This document shows positions 1 to 8,323 of a stretch of 64,000 nt of DNA, piece by piece. Below the pieces are notes generated by a model, which did no database searches, was not told the origin of the DNA, and saw only the letters and a program-made list of their open reading frames with translations. The DNA comes from Rhizobium indicum. GTDB taxonomy: Bacteria; Pseudomonadota; Alphaproteobacteria; Rhizobiales; Rhizobiaceae. Where the stretch lies: the NCBI RefSeq assembly GCF_005862305.2, contig NZ_CP054023.1, forward strand, positions 62,001 to 126,000, written 5' to 3'. Numbering within the stretch: position 1 is the stretch's first letter; every line of letters starts with the position of its first letter. The position numbers and the translations under genes are program-made.

Positions 1-524
1 CCGGCGCCTCCGGCATCATCGCGCCGATGATCAATTCGGCCGAAGACGCGCAAGCCTTCATCAAGACCACCAAATACCCGCCTCTCGGCGAACGCAGCTG
101 GGGACCCTCGCTGGCGCTGAACCATACAGGCCTGTCGGCCGATGATTATCTGAAGAACGCCAACGCGCTCACCGTCGCCATCGCCATGATCGAGACCCGG
201 GCGGCACTCGAGGCGATCGACGACATCCTCGGCGTTGCCGGCATCGATGGCATTTTCATCGGCCCTTCCGACCTTTCGATCGCGCTCTCGAACGGCGACC
301 AGGTGGCGCCGAACGCCGCCGAGATCGACAGCGCCATGCAGCATGCGGTTTCGCGCTGCCGCTCCCACGGCAAATTCGCCTGCGCCTTCGCCGGCGACGG
401 GGAGCGGGCCGGCGAACTGCTGAAATTCGGCTTCGATCTGGTCATTGCCGGGGCCGAGACAGCGCAGCTGCGCTCCGGCGCCCGCCGCGCCATCAACGCC
501 GCCCGCAGGATCGCTTCTGCTTGA
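1..524 (+). CDS. HpcH/HpaI-family 2-oxo acid aldolase, 5'-truncated by window edge
   Basis: The reading frame is open from the first bases (first full codon at 3), so the gene starts before the window; the ATG at 27 is internal. About 173 C-terminal residues are visible. The family cleaves 4-hydroxy-2-oxo acids such as 4-hydroxy-2-oxoheptanedioate to pyruvate (or a related 2-oxo acid) plus an aldehyde, using a divalent metal. The visible part has the metal-ligand region: a Glu in MIETRAAL and an Asp in GIDGIFIGPSDLS, the usual C-terminal signature. The entry GASGIIAPMINSAEDA matches the barrel strand before the conserved aromatic/Arg segment. The stop lies 3 nt from the stop of the next, convergent gene. 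The exact substrate cannot be told from this half. Confidence 0.85.
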   Translation, partial: GASGIIAPMINSAEDAQAFIKTTKYPPLGERSWGPSLALNHTGLSADDYLKNANALTVAIAMIETRAALEAIDDILGVAGIDGIFIGPSDLSIALSNGDQVAPNAAEIDSAMQHAVSRCRSHGKFACAFAGDGERAGELLKFGFDLVIAGAETAQLRSGARRAINAARRIASA

Positions 525-527
525 GCG

Positions 528-1208
528 TCATTTCACCGGCTTGACGGCCAGCCAGATGACGTGGCGGGCGCCGCCGCGTTTGCCGTTGGCGCGCGTGCTG
601 ACTGCATCGACGGCAAAACCGCTGCCCTTAAGACGTCGCGTGAAATCGGGGTCCGGACCGGACGACCAGACGGCGAGCACGCCGCCGGGGCGCAGCGCGT
701 CGCTGGCGGCGCGAAGGCCGGCGAAATCGTAGAGCCGGTCGTTGGATTTGCGGGTCAGGCCATCAGGGCCGTTGTCGACATCGAGCAGAATGGCGTCATA
801 GGCAGCCTTGCCGGCGCGGATCGCTTCGCCGACATCGCCCTGATGGATGCCGACGCGCGGATCGTCGAGGCAGCCCTTGAAGACCTCGGCCATCGGCCCG
901 CGGGCCCAGGTGATGACCGCAGGCACCAGTTCGGCGACGGTGACGCCGGCATCTTCGGGAAGGACGGCGAGAGCGGCGCGCAGGGTAAAACCCATGCCGA
1001 GCCCGCCGATCAGCACCTTTGGCTTCGGGTGCGACTTGATCCGATCCCAGGAAAGGGTCGCCAGCGCTTCTTCCGAGCCGCTGAGACGGCTGTTCATCAG
1101 CTCGTTGGCGCCAAGCATGATCGAAAATTCGCTGCCGCGCTGCTTCAGCCGCAATTCGCCGTTTTCACCGGGAATGGTTGCGGAATCGAGCTGGATCCAG
1201 GGCAGCAT
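528..1208 (-). CDS. Spermidine synthase-like SAM-dependent enzyme
   Basis: A 226-residue cytoplasmic protein with a Rossmann-type methyltransferase core: the glycine-rich loop LIGGLGMGFTLRAAL at about residue 67, an acidic strand end (VTVAELVPAV) and the ILLDVDNGPDG segment that follows the AdoMet/dcAdoMet pocket. This resembles the SpeE-like proteins (COG0421) often annotated as spermidine synthase in rhizobia, but it is shorter than classical SpeE (about 280 residues) and lacks a clear N-terminal beta domain. A methyltransferase-like role is as likely as polyamine synthesis. It is a single gene, convergent with the aldolase and separated by about 70 nt from the ABC ATPase gene end. Confidence 0.7.
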   Translation of the reverse strand: MLPWIQLDSATIPGENGELRLKQRGSEFSIMLGANELMNSRLSGSEEALATLSWDRIKSHPKPKVLIGGLGMGFTLRAALAVLPEDAGVTVAELVPAVITWARGPMAEVFKGCLDDPRVGIHQGDVGEAIRAGKAAYDAILLDVDNGPDGLTRKSNDRLYDFAGLRAASDALRPGGVLAVWSSGPDPDFTRRLKGSGFAVDAVSTRANGKRGGARHVIWLAVKPVK

Positions 1209-1278
1209 GACGGTTTCGCCTCATATGAAAGAGACCGTCCCCTAGCATAGGGCGCTAGATGAGGCCAGCAAGCCGAAC

Positions 1279-2178
1279 TCAGATCATCCGCATGAAATGA
1301 TCCGGCTCGAATTCGACGATGTCGTCCTGCGGCACTGCCGAACGGCGGCGGATGTCCTCCACCTCGTCGGGCCTCAGCCGCGCCTTCGGGTCCTCGAACC
1401 GGACCTCCGGATCAGGCACGGCCGAGAGCAGCAGCCGGGTATAGGGATGCAGCGGATTGTCGATCACCTTGGCAACGCTGCCCCATTCGACGATCTGGCC
1501 GGCATACATCACAGCGATATCCTCGGCGACGTAACGGGCGGTGGCGATGTCATGGGTGATGTAGAGCAGGCCGAGATTCATCTCCTGCTTCATCTCGTTC
1601 AGCAGGTTCAGCACGCCGAGGCGCACCGAGACGTCGAGCATCGAGGTCGGCTCGTCGGCGACGATGACCTCCGGCTTGACGGCCAAGGCGCGAGCAATGT
1701 TGACGCGTTGGCGCTGGCCGCCGGAAAGCTCGTGCGGATATTTCGGCGCGACGAGATCGGGATCGAGCCTGACGCGCTGCAGCAATTCGCGGATCGCGGC
1801 GTCGATCTCGGCCCCCTTGATCTCCGGGCGGTGCAGTTTCAGTGGCCGCCGGAGATGATGGGCGATGGTGTGGGCCGGGTTGAGGGAAGCGAATGGGTCC
1901 TGGAAGATCATCTGCACCGAGCGGCGGTAGCGGGCGATCTCGGCGGATTTCGCCGCCTCGACAGGCCGGCCCTTGTAGAGAATCCGGCCCGATGTCGGCA
2001 GATATTCGCGCATCGCCATGCGGGCGCAGGTGGTTTTGCCGCTGCCGGATTCGCCGACAAGCGCCAGCGCCCGGCCGGCATGCAGCGAAAACGAGATGGC
2101 GCGCGCCGCATGCACCGCCCCGGAGCCATGGCCGAAAGTCTTGGTCACCTGGTCGAGTGCGAGAATGGCGTCTGTCAT
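1279..2178 (-). CDS. Peptide/oligosaccharide-type ABC transporter ATPase (OppF/DppF-like)
   Basis: A 299-residue ABC ATPase and last gene of a seven-gene minus-strand operon. It has Walker A GESGSGKTT near residue 40, the Q-loop in QMIFQDPFASLNP, the signature [15 protein letters not shown], Walker B VIVADEPTSMLDVS, and the C-terminal NPLHPYTRLLLSAVPDP extension typical of the oligopeptide/dipeptide transporter family. It would pair with the preceding ATPase to drive the two permeases. The start codon overlaps the stop of the upstream ATPase gene by 4 nt, which implies translational coupling. The odd D-loop (SMLDVS instead of SALDVS) is a small deviation. Confidence 0.93.
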   Translation of the reverse strand: MTDAILALDQVTKTFGHGSGAVHAARAISFSLHAGRALALVGESGSGKTTCARMAMREYLPTSGRILYKGRPVEAAKSAEIARYRRSVQMIFQDPFASLNPAHTIAHHLRRPLKLHRPEIKGAEIDAAIRELLQRVRLDPDLVAPKYPHELSGGQRQRVNIARALAVKPEVIVADEPTSMLDVSVRLGVLNLLNEMKQEMNLGLLYITHDIATARYVAEDIAVMYAGQIVEWGSVAKVIDNPLHPYTRLLLSAVPDPEVRFEDPKARLRPDEVEDIRRRSAVPQDDIVEFEPDHFMRMI

Positions 2179-2978
2179 AACAGCACTCCTCCATGCAGCG
2201 AGGGGAAGGAGGCCCAGAGCTTCTTCGTGTAGTCGTGCTTTGGCGTCCTGTAGATCGCCTCGGCGGTGTTCTGCTCCACCAACTGGCCGCCGAGCATGAT
2301 GCCGATGCGGTCACAAAACTGCACCATCAGCCCGAGATCATGGGTGATGAACAGCACGGAAAAGCCGAAGCTGCGGCGCAATTCGTTGATGCGCTGCAGG
2401 ATTTCGCGCTGGACGACGACGTCGAGCGCCGTCGTCGGCTCGTCCATGACGACGAGCTTCGGATCGAGCGCCATGCAGATGGCGATGACGATGCGCTGGC
2501 GCATGCCGCCGGAAAACTGGTGCGGATAGTCGCGCATGCGATCCGGCGCGATGTCGACGAGCGTCAGCATCTCGGCGGTGCGCTCGCGGGCTGCAACACG
2601 GCTCATGCCCTTGTGAGCGCGCAGCATGTCGTAGAATTGCGTCTCAATGCGCAGCACCGGGTTCAGCGAATTCATGGCGCTCTGGAAAACCATGGCAACC
2701 TCGCGCCAGCGGAAGGCGCTGAGTGCCTGTTTGTCGAGGCCGAGCACGTCGCGACCGTCGAGCAGGATGCGGCTCTCCTTGCGGATTAGCGCCGGCGGCT
2801 TGTGCAGGCGGCTGATGGCAAAAGCGATGGTGCTCTTGCCGCAGCCGGATTCGCCGGCAAGGCCGAAGACCTCGCCGGGCGCGACATCGAAGCTGACATC
2901 GTCGACGGCGCGGAAATCCTTCTCCTCGCCGATATAGTCGATGGTGAGGTTCCTCACCGAGAGCAGCGGCTGCGTCAC
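2175..2978 (-). CDS. Peptide/oligosaccharide-type ABC transporter ATPase (OppD/DppD-like)
   Basis: A 267-residue ATPase with Walker A GESGCGKST, signature FSGGMRQRIVIAICMAL and Walker B LVVMDEPTTALDVV. The open frame runs further upstream, but the GTG at 2978 is the supported start: the protein then begins TQPLLSVRNLTIDYIG, as in homologues, it has a GGGGAGG ribosome-binding site 7 nt upstream, and it overlaps the permease stop as GTGA. A longer start would overlap the permease by some 350 nt. The C-terminus has the TPKHDYTKKLWASFPSL extension of this family. It is translationally coupled on both sides. Confidence 0.92.
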   Translation of the reverse strand: MTQPLLSVRNLTIDYIGEEKDFRAVDDVSFDVAPGEVFGLAGESGCGKSTIAFAISRLHKPPALIRKESRILLDGRDVLGLDKQALSAFRWREVAMVFQSAMNSLNPVLRIETQFYDMLRAHKGMSRVAARERTAEMLTLVDIAPDRMRDYPHQFSGGMRQRIVIAICMALDPKLVVMDEPTTALDVVVQREILQRINELRRSFGFSVLFITHDLGLMVQFCDRIGIMLGGQLVEQNTAEAIYRTPKHDYTKKLWASFPSLHGGVLL

Positions 2979-3853
2979 AGGCGGCCCTCCCCGGAGCGGA
3001 CGAGCAGGGACCAGCGCTTCAGATGATTGCCGGTGCGCAGCCGCGGATTGGCGATCTCGTCGACGGCGAAGTTCAGCAATGACATGCCAATGCCGAGGAA
3101 GGCGAGTGCGAAGCAGGGGGTGAGAATATCCCACCAGGCGCCGACCGAAAGGGCCGAGGCTTTCTGCGCATTGTAGAGCATGGTGCCCCAGGAGATCGCT
3201 CTCGGGTCGCCGAGGCCGAGGAATTCGAGCGTCGCCTCGGTGATGATCGCGAAGATGACGCTGCCGATGAAATTGATGCCGACGATTGAAATCACGTTGG
3301 GAAAGATCTCGAATGTCATGATGCGCCATTGCGGCTCCCCCATCATCTCGGCCGATTTGACGAAATCCTTCTGCTTGACGGAGAGCGTTTCGGCACGAGT
3401 GACGCGCGCGCCCCAGGCCCAGGAGGTGGCGCCGAGGATGAGGGCGATGACGAGGGGGCTTGCCTGGCCGATGAAGGCGGCGAGCACGAGCAGCAGCGGC
3501 AGGTTCGGAACGACCAGCACCATGTTGGTGAAGAAGCTGATGATCTCGTCGGTCTTGCCGCCGCGATAGCCGGAGATGATGCCGAGTGCGGTGCCGACGA
3601 GTGTGATCAGCAGGCCGGCGCCGAAGCCGACGGCAAGCGAAGTACGGGCGCCGTAGATCAGCCGGGCAAAGACATCCTGGCCGATGCGGGTGGTGCCGAG
3701 GATATGGTCGAGTGATGGCGCTTGATGCGGCCGCCCGGTGCGGGCGGCGGGATCGTACTGCGTCAGCAACGGCGCTGCGATCGCGACGAGGACGATGAAG
3801 GCGATGATGACCAGGCCGATCAGCGCCTTGCGGTTTCGAAGCAGGGTCTTCAT
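2975..3853 (-). CDS. ABC transporter permease, DppC/OppC type
   Basis: A 292-residue inner-membrane protein with a hydrophobic N-terminal segment (LIGLVIIAFIVLVAIAAPLL), the N-terminal OppC-type domain ending LGTTRIGQDVFARLIYGART, and a BPD_transp_1 core of about five further membrane segments. The EAA-like loop contacting the ATPase is VKSAEMMGEPQWRIMTFEIFP. It forms a heterodimer with the permease encoded 1 nt upstream. The stop overlaps the following ATPase start by 4 nt. Confidence 0.92.
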   Translation of the reverse strand: MKTLLRNRKALIGLVIIAFIVLVAIAAPLLTQYDPAARTGRPHQAPSLDHILGTTRIGQDVFARLIYGARTSLAVGFGAGLLITLVGTALGIISGYRGGKTDEIISFFTNMVLVVPNLPLLLVLAAFIGQASPLVIALILGATSWAWGARVTRAETLSVKQKDFVKSAEMMGEPQWRIMTFEIFPNVISIVGINFIGSVIFAIITEATLEFLGLGDPRAISWGTMLYNAQKASALSVGAWWDILTPCFALAFLGIGMSLLNFAVDEIANPRLRTGNHLKRWSLLVRSGEGRL

Positions 3854-3854
3854 C

Positions 3855-4832
3855 TCACGCTCCCTTCAGCCGCGGGTCGAGCAGCACATAGCTGACGTCG
3901 ACGATAAAATTGGCGATCAGCATGGTCGCGGTCATGATGAGGAGCTGGCCCTGGATGACGGGGTAATCGCGGGCGAGGATCGCCTGGTAGAGAATGTTGC
4001 CGAGGCCGGGATAGTTATAGACGACCTCCGTCACCAGCGAACCGCCGAGGATGGTGCCGATGGCGATGGCAAGGCTGGAGACGGTCGGCAACAGGGCGTT
4101 GCGCGCTGCGTACCAGAGCATCACATGCCGGTCGGAAAGGCCCTTGGCGCGGGCCATGACGATATAGTCCTCGCCGAGCAGGTTGATCATGTTGTTGCGC
4201 ATGGTGACGGTGAAGCCGCCGATCAGCACGGTGCAGAGCGTCACCATCGGCAGGATGCCGTGATAGGCGAGGCTGCCGATGTATTGCAGGCTGAAGGCCG
4301 GATCGAGCGATGGGTCGGCGGCATAACCGTTCGGAAACCAGCCGAGCGTGAAGCCGAAGATGAAGAGCACGATCAGCGAGGTGACGACGGCCGGCACCGA
4401 GGTGGCGAAGATCGCGCCGACGGAGACGATGACATCGAACTTGCTGCCGCGGCGCCAGGCGGCGACGATGCCGAGGAAGGTGCCGAGCGCAAAGCTCACG
4501 ATCGTCGCCGTGCCCATCAGGCCGACGGTCCAGACGAGGGCATGGCCGAGCACCGAGGTGACCGGCAGCGGAAAATATTTGATCGAGCGGCCGAGATCGC
4601 CGGTGAAGATGCTACCGAGATAAGTGAGATACTGCTGCCAGAGCGGACCGTCGACGAAGCCGAAGGTGAGCTTCAGCGCCTGCAGGCTTTCCGGCGGCAA
4701 TTCGGTGCCGGCACTCGAAAACATGATCTGCACGGGATCGCCCGGCATCAGACGAGGCAGGAAGAAATTGATTGTCGCTGCCGCGATGAAGGCTGCCATG
4801 TAGAAGACGAGGCGGCGAAGCAGGAAAGCCAT
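3855..4832 (-). CDS. ABC transporter permease, DppB/OppB type
   Basis: A 325-residue inner-membrane protein: one N-terminal helix (FYMAAFIAAATINFFLPRL), the MPGDPV motif that follows it in nearly all OppB-type permeases, a periplasmic domain, then five or so helices. The EAA-type loop reads VMARAKGLSDRHVMLWYAARN. The C-terminus NFIVDVSYVLLDPRLK is diagnostic for the family. It follows the solute-binding protein gene in the operon with a 56-nt gap that holds a strong hairpin. Confidence 0.92.
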   Translation of the reverse strand: MAFLLRRLVFYMAAFIAAATINFFLPRLMPGDPVQIMFSSAGTELPPESLQALKLTFGFVDGPLWQQYLTYLGSIFTGDLGRSIKYFPLPVTSVLGHALVWTVGLMGTATIVSFALGTFLGIVAAWRRGSKFDVIVSVGAIFATSVPAVVTSLIVLFIFGFTLGWFPNGYAADPSLDPAFSLQYIGSLAYHGILPMVTLCTVLIGGFTVTMRNNMINLLGEDYIVMARAKGLSDRHVMLWYAARNALLPTVSSLAIAIGTILGGSLVTEVVYNYPGLGNILYQAILARDYPVIQGQLLIMTATMLIANFIVDVSYVLLDPRLKGA

Positions 4833-4850
4833 GGGGACTCCGTCATGACA

Positions 4851-4873
4851 GGAGCGGCGCTTTACGCCGCTCC
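4851..4873 (-). terminator. Intercistronic hairpin after the binding-protein gene
   Basis: A perfect 9-bp inverted repeat (GGAGCGGCG / CGCCGCTCC) with a 5-nt loop, between the binding-protein stop and the permease start. No U-run follows it, so it looks like an RNA-stabilising or processing hairpin rather than a full terminator. Such elements let the binding-protein message outlast the permease message. Confidence 0.6.
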
Positions 4874-4888
4874 CGAGGATTGCGATGC

Positions 4889-6535
4889 CTACTTGACCGG
4901 CTCGAGAGCCAGGAGGTTCAGCAGGCGTGCCGGGTTGGTCCGCGAGATCGACGGATTGACGAAGGGGTTTTCCTTGGTCGACCAGCCGGTGAAGCGCTTG
5001 GTGTTGTACTGATACCAGTTCGGATTGTTGAACACCGGAATGACAGGCATGTTTTCAGCGACGATGCGCTGCGCCTTGTTCATCGCGTCCTTCTGCTTGG
5101 CAAGGTCGGCGGTATGGGTGAACTCGGTGACGCGTTTTTCGACCTCCGGGTTGAACCAGCGCTGCGCGGTGAAGCGGGTCTTGCCCTTGTCCGAAGCGCT
5201 GAAGGCGCGCTTGTAGGGGTAATAGGGCGAAGCCGATGCCGGCAGGCTGTTGATCGCCGCATCGAAGGAGCCGTTGATGAGATTGCCGGTCCAGACGGCT
5301 TCCTCCGGCGTTTCGATCTTGGCGTCGATGCCGACCGCCTGCATGCCTTCGACGGCGAGGTTGACGGTGTCGATCCAGTCTGTCCAGGCACTCGGGACGA
5401 TGATCGAGAAGGAGATCTTGCTGCCGTCCGGATTGTCGCGGAAGCCGTCGCCGTCCTTGTCCTTGTAGCCCGCTTCGTCGAGCAGGGCCTTGGCGGCATC
5501 GGCGTCATAGGTTGCGAACTTGCCGAAGTCGGCCTTGACGGACGGGTCCGCCCAGCTCTTGTAAAGTTCGCCCATCAGGCCGGGATCTTCGTTCAGCGTC
5601 GGATAGCCGTAGCCGGCGACGTCGATCATCGTCTTGCGGTCGAGCGCCATCGAGACAGCACGGCGGAATTTCAGGTCGTTGAAGGCCTTCTTGTTATTCT
5701 CGTTTGCGGTTTCCAGATTGAACAGGAAGGCGACCATGCTGCTCGGCGAATACCAATAGTGAAAATGCGCCGGATCCTTGGAAACATAGACATTGTCGAT
5801 ATCGGGAATGAAGGAGACGCCCCAGTCCAGCGTGCCGTCGGCCGTTGCCGTCAGCATCTGGTTGTTGTCGGCAAGCTGCGGGAAGCGCATGCAATCGACC
5901 TTCAGGTGCTCGTTGTCCCAGTAGTTCGGGTTACGGCACTGGTCGTAGGTCTGGCCGGTGAAGCGCGGCACTTCAGTCAGTGGGCCGCTGCCAACAGGGG
6001 TTTCGTTGGCGAAGGTGACGGGATCGGCAACATCCTTCCAGACATGTTCGGGAACGATCGGCAGTTGCGAGATCTGCTCGGCGGCGAGCGAGCTCGGATT
6101 GGCGAGCGTGAAGCGCACCGTCTGGCCGTCGACCGCTTGGACATCGGTGATGAAGGTCCAGATGCTGACGAAGTCGAGCGCCGGAAATTTCTTCAGGTAG
6201 TCATAGGTGAACTTGACGTCGGCCGCGGTCAGCGGCTTGCCGTCCGACCATTTCAGGTTCGGGCGCAGCTTGAAATCGATGCTCTTCAGGTCGTCGGAGA
6301 GTTTGAAGCTTTCGGCCAGGCGATAGACCGGCTTGTTGCTGTCGAAGCGGTTGAAAACGACCAGCGGCTCGTAGATGAAGTCGAGTGTCGACTGGCGCGA
6401 CGAGGTCTGGTTGAACGGGTTGAAGTTGCGAACCCAGGTCGTCGCCGGTTCGATATTTACTGTGAGGACCGTCTGCGCCATGGCAGAACCCGAAAGCAGT
6501 GTTAGTGCGGCAGCGGCAAGAAGATATTTTTTCAT
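4889..6535 (-). CDS. Periplasmic solute-binding protein, SBP_bac_5 family, oligosaccharide-like clade
   Basis: A 548-residue protein with a signal peptide (MKKYLLAAAALTLLSGSAMA, cleavage before QTVLTVN) followed by the class C (cluster C) binding-protein fold. GGGGA precedes the ATG by 8-9 nt. Typical features are FKLRPNLKWSDGKPLTAADV near residue 90, RRAVSMALDRKTM and a late PVIPVFNNPNWYQYNTKRF segment. The NPFNQ start and the C-terminal WYQYNTKRFTGWSTKENPF stretch resemble family members that bind cello- or chito-oligosaccharides (Thermotoga and Vibrio examples) more than peptide binders. The NagZ-like neighbour fits a glycan or muropeptide ligand, but this is inference. Confidence 0.88.
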   Translation of the reverse strand: MKKYLLAAAALTLLSGSAMAQTVLTVNIEPATTWVRNFNPFNQTSSRQSTLDFIYEPLVVFNRFDSNKPVYRLAESFKLSDDLKSIDFKLRPNLKWSDGKPLTAADVKFTYDYLKKFPALDFVSIWTFITDVQAVDGQTVRFTLANPSSLAAEQISQLPIVPEHVWKDVADPVTFANETPVGSGPLTEVPRFTGQTYDQCRNPNYWDNEHLKVDCMRFPQLADNNQMLTATADGTLDWGVSFIPDIDNVYVSKDPAHFHYWYSPSSMVAFLFNLETANENNKKAFNDLKFRRAVSMALDRKTMIDVAGYGYPTLNEDPGLMGELYKSWADPSVKADFGKFATYDADAAKALLDEAGYKDKDGDGFRDNPDGSKISFSIIVPSAWTDWIDTVNLAVEGMQAVGIDAKIETPEEAVWTGNLINGSFDAAINSLPASASPYYPYKRAFSASDKGKTRFTAQRWFNPEVEKRVTEFTHTADLAKQKDAMNKAQRIVAENMPVIPVFNNPNWYQYNTKRFTGWSTKENPFVNPSISRTNPARLLNLLALEPVK

Positions 6536-6578
6536 GTTCTATTCCCCTTTTCTTATGCGGTGAGAGATGAGGTGCCGG

Positions 6579-7601
6579 TCAGGAGACCAGCGCGCTTGCA
6601 AACATGTCTTCGACTTCTGCATGGGCGGCGCGGACATCGATCTTGAGATTGCCGAGGCGGGCCTTGCCGGCAGCGATCCGCTGCACGGCGGCGTCCGTTA
6701 GCGGGCGGGCGGCCTTGGAGGCGGCTTCGCTTTCCCTGACGTCACCGTGGCTGTGAAGCGCGATGTCGAAGCCTGCGTCGAGCACCTGTTTGACGCGTTC
6801 CGGCAAGGTGCCGGAGAGCGATTCCATGAAGATGCAGTCGGAAATCAGCACGCCGTCGTAGCCCATGTCGTTCCGGATCACGTCGTGCATAACAGGCGAG
6901 ACCGACGCCGGCAGCTCGGCGTCATAGGCCGAGTAGACGACATGGGCGACCATCGCCCAGGGCGTATCCTTCAGCGCCACGAAGGGCTTGAAATCGGTGG
7001 CTGTGAGCGTCTCGCGGCTGGCATTGACGACCGGACGCTCCTTGTGGGAGTCGAGCGTCGCGCGGCCATGGCCGGGAATATGTTTGATGACGGGCATGTT
7101 GCCGGTCTCGAGAAGGCCATCGACCACCTCGCGGCCGAGGGCAGCGATGAAATCGGGATCAGGGCCGAAGGAGCGGGCGCCGATGACCGCGCTCGTCGTC
7201 TCGAAGACGAGGTCGAGAACGGGCGAGCAGCCGCTCGAAAGGCCGAGTTCCGTCATCATCGCACCCATGGCCTGGGAGGAAAGGCGCAGTGCTTTTTTGC
7301 CGAGATCGAAATCGCGGCGTGCAAGTTCGGCAAACTGGCCGAAGCTGCGGAAGAGCGGCCAGGGGCCGGCATCGAGATGCTGCACGCGGCCGCCTTCCTG
7401 GTCGGTGAAGACAGGCGCGTCGTCGCGGCCGACGGCTTCGCGGAAGCGCTCGATCAGGCGCCTCGTCTGCTCCGGCTCGCGCTGATTGCGCCGGCCGACG
7501 AACAGGCCGAGCGGATTGCTTTCGCGAAAGAGGGCGAATTCATCATCCGAAATAGTGGGATTCGGAAGGCCGACGAAAAGGGCGAGCGGGGTCGAGGACA
7601 A
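6579..7601 (-). CDS. Glycoside hydrolase family 3, NagZ-like beta-N-acetylglucosaminidase
   Basis: A 340-residue cytoplasmic GH3 enzyme without a signal peptide. The NagZ signature is present: VIKHIPGHGRATLDSH, with the Asp-His dyad in DSH used as general acid/base by NagZ, and the nucleophile region DGVLISDCIFMESL (first Asp). The family removes terminal N-acetylglucosamine from muropeptides or chito-oligosaccharides. The frame opens at 7742 but no good start exists there; the TTG at 7601 has GGAG 8 nt upstream and gives MSSTPLALFVGLPNP, matching the expected N-terminus, so I use it. It lies between the GNAT gene and the binding-protein gene in one operon. Family members have broad specificity, so a beta-glucosidase activity is possible. 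Confidence 0.85.
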   Translation of the reverse strand: MSSTPLALFVGLPNPTISDDEFALFRESNPLGLFVGRRNQREPEQTRRLIERFREAVGRDDAPVFTDQEGGRVQHLDAGPWPLFRSFGQFAELARRDFDLGKKALRLSSQAMGAMMTELGLSSGCSPVLDLVFETTSAVIGARSFGPDPDFIAALGREVVDGLLETGNMPVIKHIPGHGRATLDSHKERPVVNASRETLTATDFKPFVALKDTPWAMVAHVVYSAYDAELPASVSPVMHDVIRNDMGYDGVLISDCIFMESLSGTLPERVKQVLDAGFDIALHSHGDVRESEAASKAARPLTDAAVQRIAAGKARLGNLKIDVRAAHAEVEDMFASALVS

Positions 7602-7623
7602 TTCTGTAACTCCGGTATCATGG

Positions 7624-8103
7624 TCATTTCGGCGCGCTTCGCAGCATGCCTTCGTAGATGCCCTTATCGGGGGCGGGGATGATGGTTGCGCCTGCGGTCC
7701 TGGCGTAGAAATCGACTGGCCCGGCATCGCCGATGAAGGCATAGGCGTGGCCGAGCGTCTTCATGGTCTGAAGGCAGGCGGAAAAGAGAGCGAGCCCAAT
7801 GCCCTTGCCGCGTGCGTCGGGGTCGACGCCGGTCGGGCCGAAGAAGCCGCGCGCCGTCGTGTCATAGCAGGCAAAGCCCAGGAGCTTGCCGCTTTCGACG
7901 GCGATCAGGCAGGCAACGGGCTGGCGAGAGAAGGCGACCGCGACTTCGCTCGCCCAGTTCTCGCTGAACCGTTCGCGAACCCAGCTGACGATAAGATGCA
8001 GTTCCGGGGGGAGGGCCGGACGGATGGAGACGCCGACATCGTCGGCTTTACGTTTCAGGTCGGCGAGCTCAGTGGAATATAGGCTCACAAGCAGGTCTGG
8101 CAC
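7624..8103 (-). CDS. GNAT-family N-acetyltransferase
   Basis: A 159-residue protein with the acetyl-CoA-binding motif A as GVDPDARGKGIGLALFSAC (R-G-K-G-I-G) near residue 97, preceded by the beta-strand LGFACYDTTARGFFGP. The GTG start at 8103 is preceded by GGAGGAG at 6 nt spacing. It is the first gene of the glycosidase-ABC operon and ends 22 nt before nagZ. A role in acetylating an imported amino sugar or peptide is plausible from context but not shown by the sequence. Confidence 0.82.
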   Translation of the reverse strand: MPDLLVSLYSTELADLKRKADDVGVSIRPALPPELHLIVSWVRERFSENWASEVAVAFSRQPVACLIAVESGKLLGFACYDTTARGFFGPTGVDPDARGKGIGLALFSACLQTMKTLGHAYAFIGDAGPVDFYARTAGATIIPAPDKGIYEGMLRSAPK

Positions 8104-8121
8104 CCGTCACTCCTCCAGTTA

Positions 8122-8137
8122 TTCCGTTATTGCGGAA
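8122..8137. promoter_or_regulatory. TTCCG-N6-CGGAA palindrome upstream of the glycosidase-ABC operon
   Basis: A perfect 5-bp inverted repeat, TTCCG TTATTG CGGAA, lies 19-34 nt upstream of the GTG start of the first operon gene. A TTGACA (minus strand, 8182-8187) is further upstream but has no good -10 at normal spacing. The palindrome has the size and place of a repressor operator (for example a GntR, LacI or RpiR type), but no regulator gene is adjacent. Confidence 0.4.
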
Positions 8138-8262
8138 CATATCCCCTTTTAGTGTCATAGACTTGGCCATCTGGCCGGGCTTGTCAACAAGGTTTTTCAA
8201 ACGGCCAAAGGCACGACCCGCCGCTGTCCCCGGCGTTTCAACGCAAAGTAGGTGCCGAACGC

Positions 8263-8293
8263 AAAAAAACGGCCCGGAAAGGCCGGGCCGTTT
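8263..8293 (-). terminator. Rho-independent terminator of the thiMED operon
   Basis: Read on the minus strand: AACGGCCCGG, a 5-nt loop, CCGGGCCGTT and a run of T residues (seven consecutive A on the plus strand from 8263). The stem is 10 bp and perfect, starting about 30 nt after the thiD stop. It ends the thiamine operon before the convergently placed upstream region of the GNAT gene. Confidence 0.85.
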
Positions 8294-8323
8294 CGATTGG
8301 CGGAATATTGGTTGAGCGAGCGG

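Noticed and set aside
3738..5012. 424-residue open frame on the plus strand, rich in Glu, Asp and His
   Set aside because: Antisense shadow spanning two permease genes and the binding-protein end; composition follows from the complementary codons.
4880..6505. 541-residue open frame on the plus strand
   Set aside because: It is antisense to the well-supported binding-protein gene, with the Arg/Asp/Val-rich composition seen in antisense frames of high-GC genes; no ribosome-binding site or domain.
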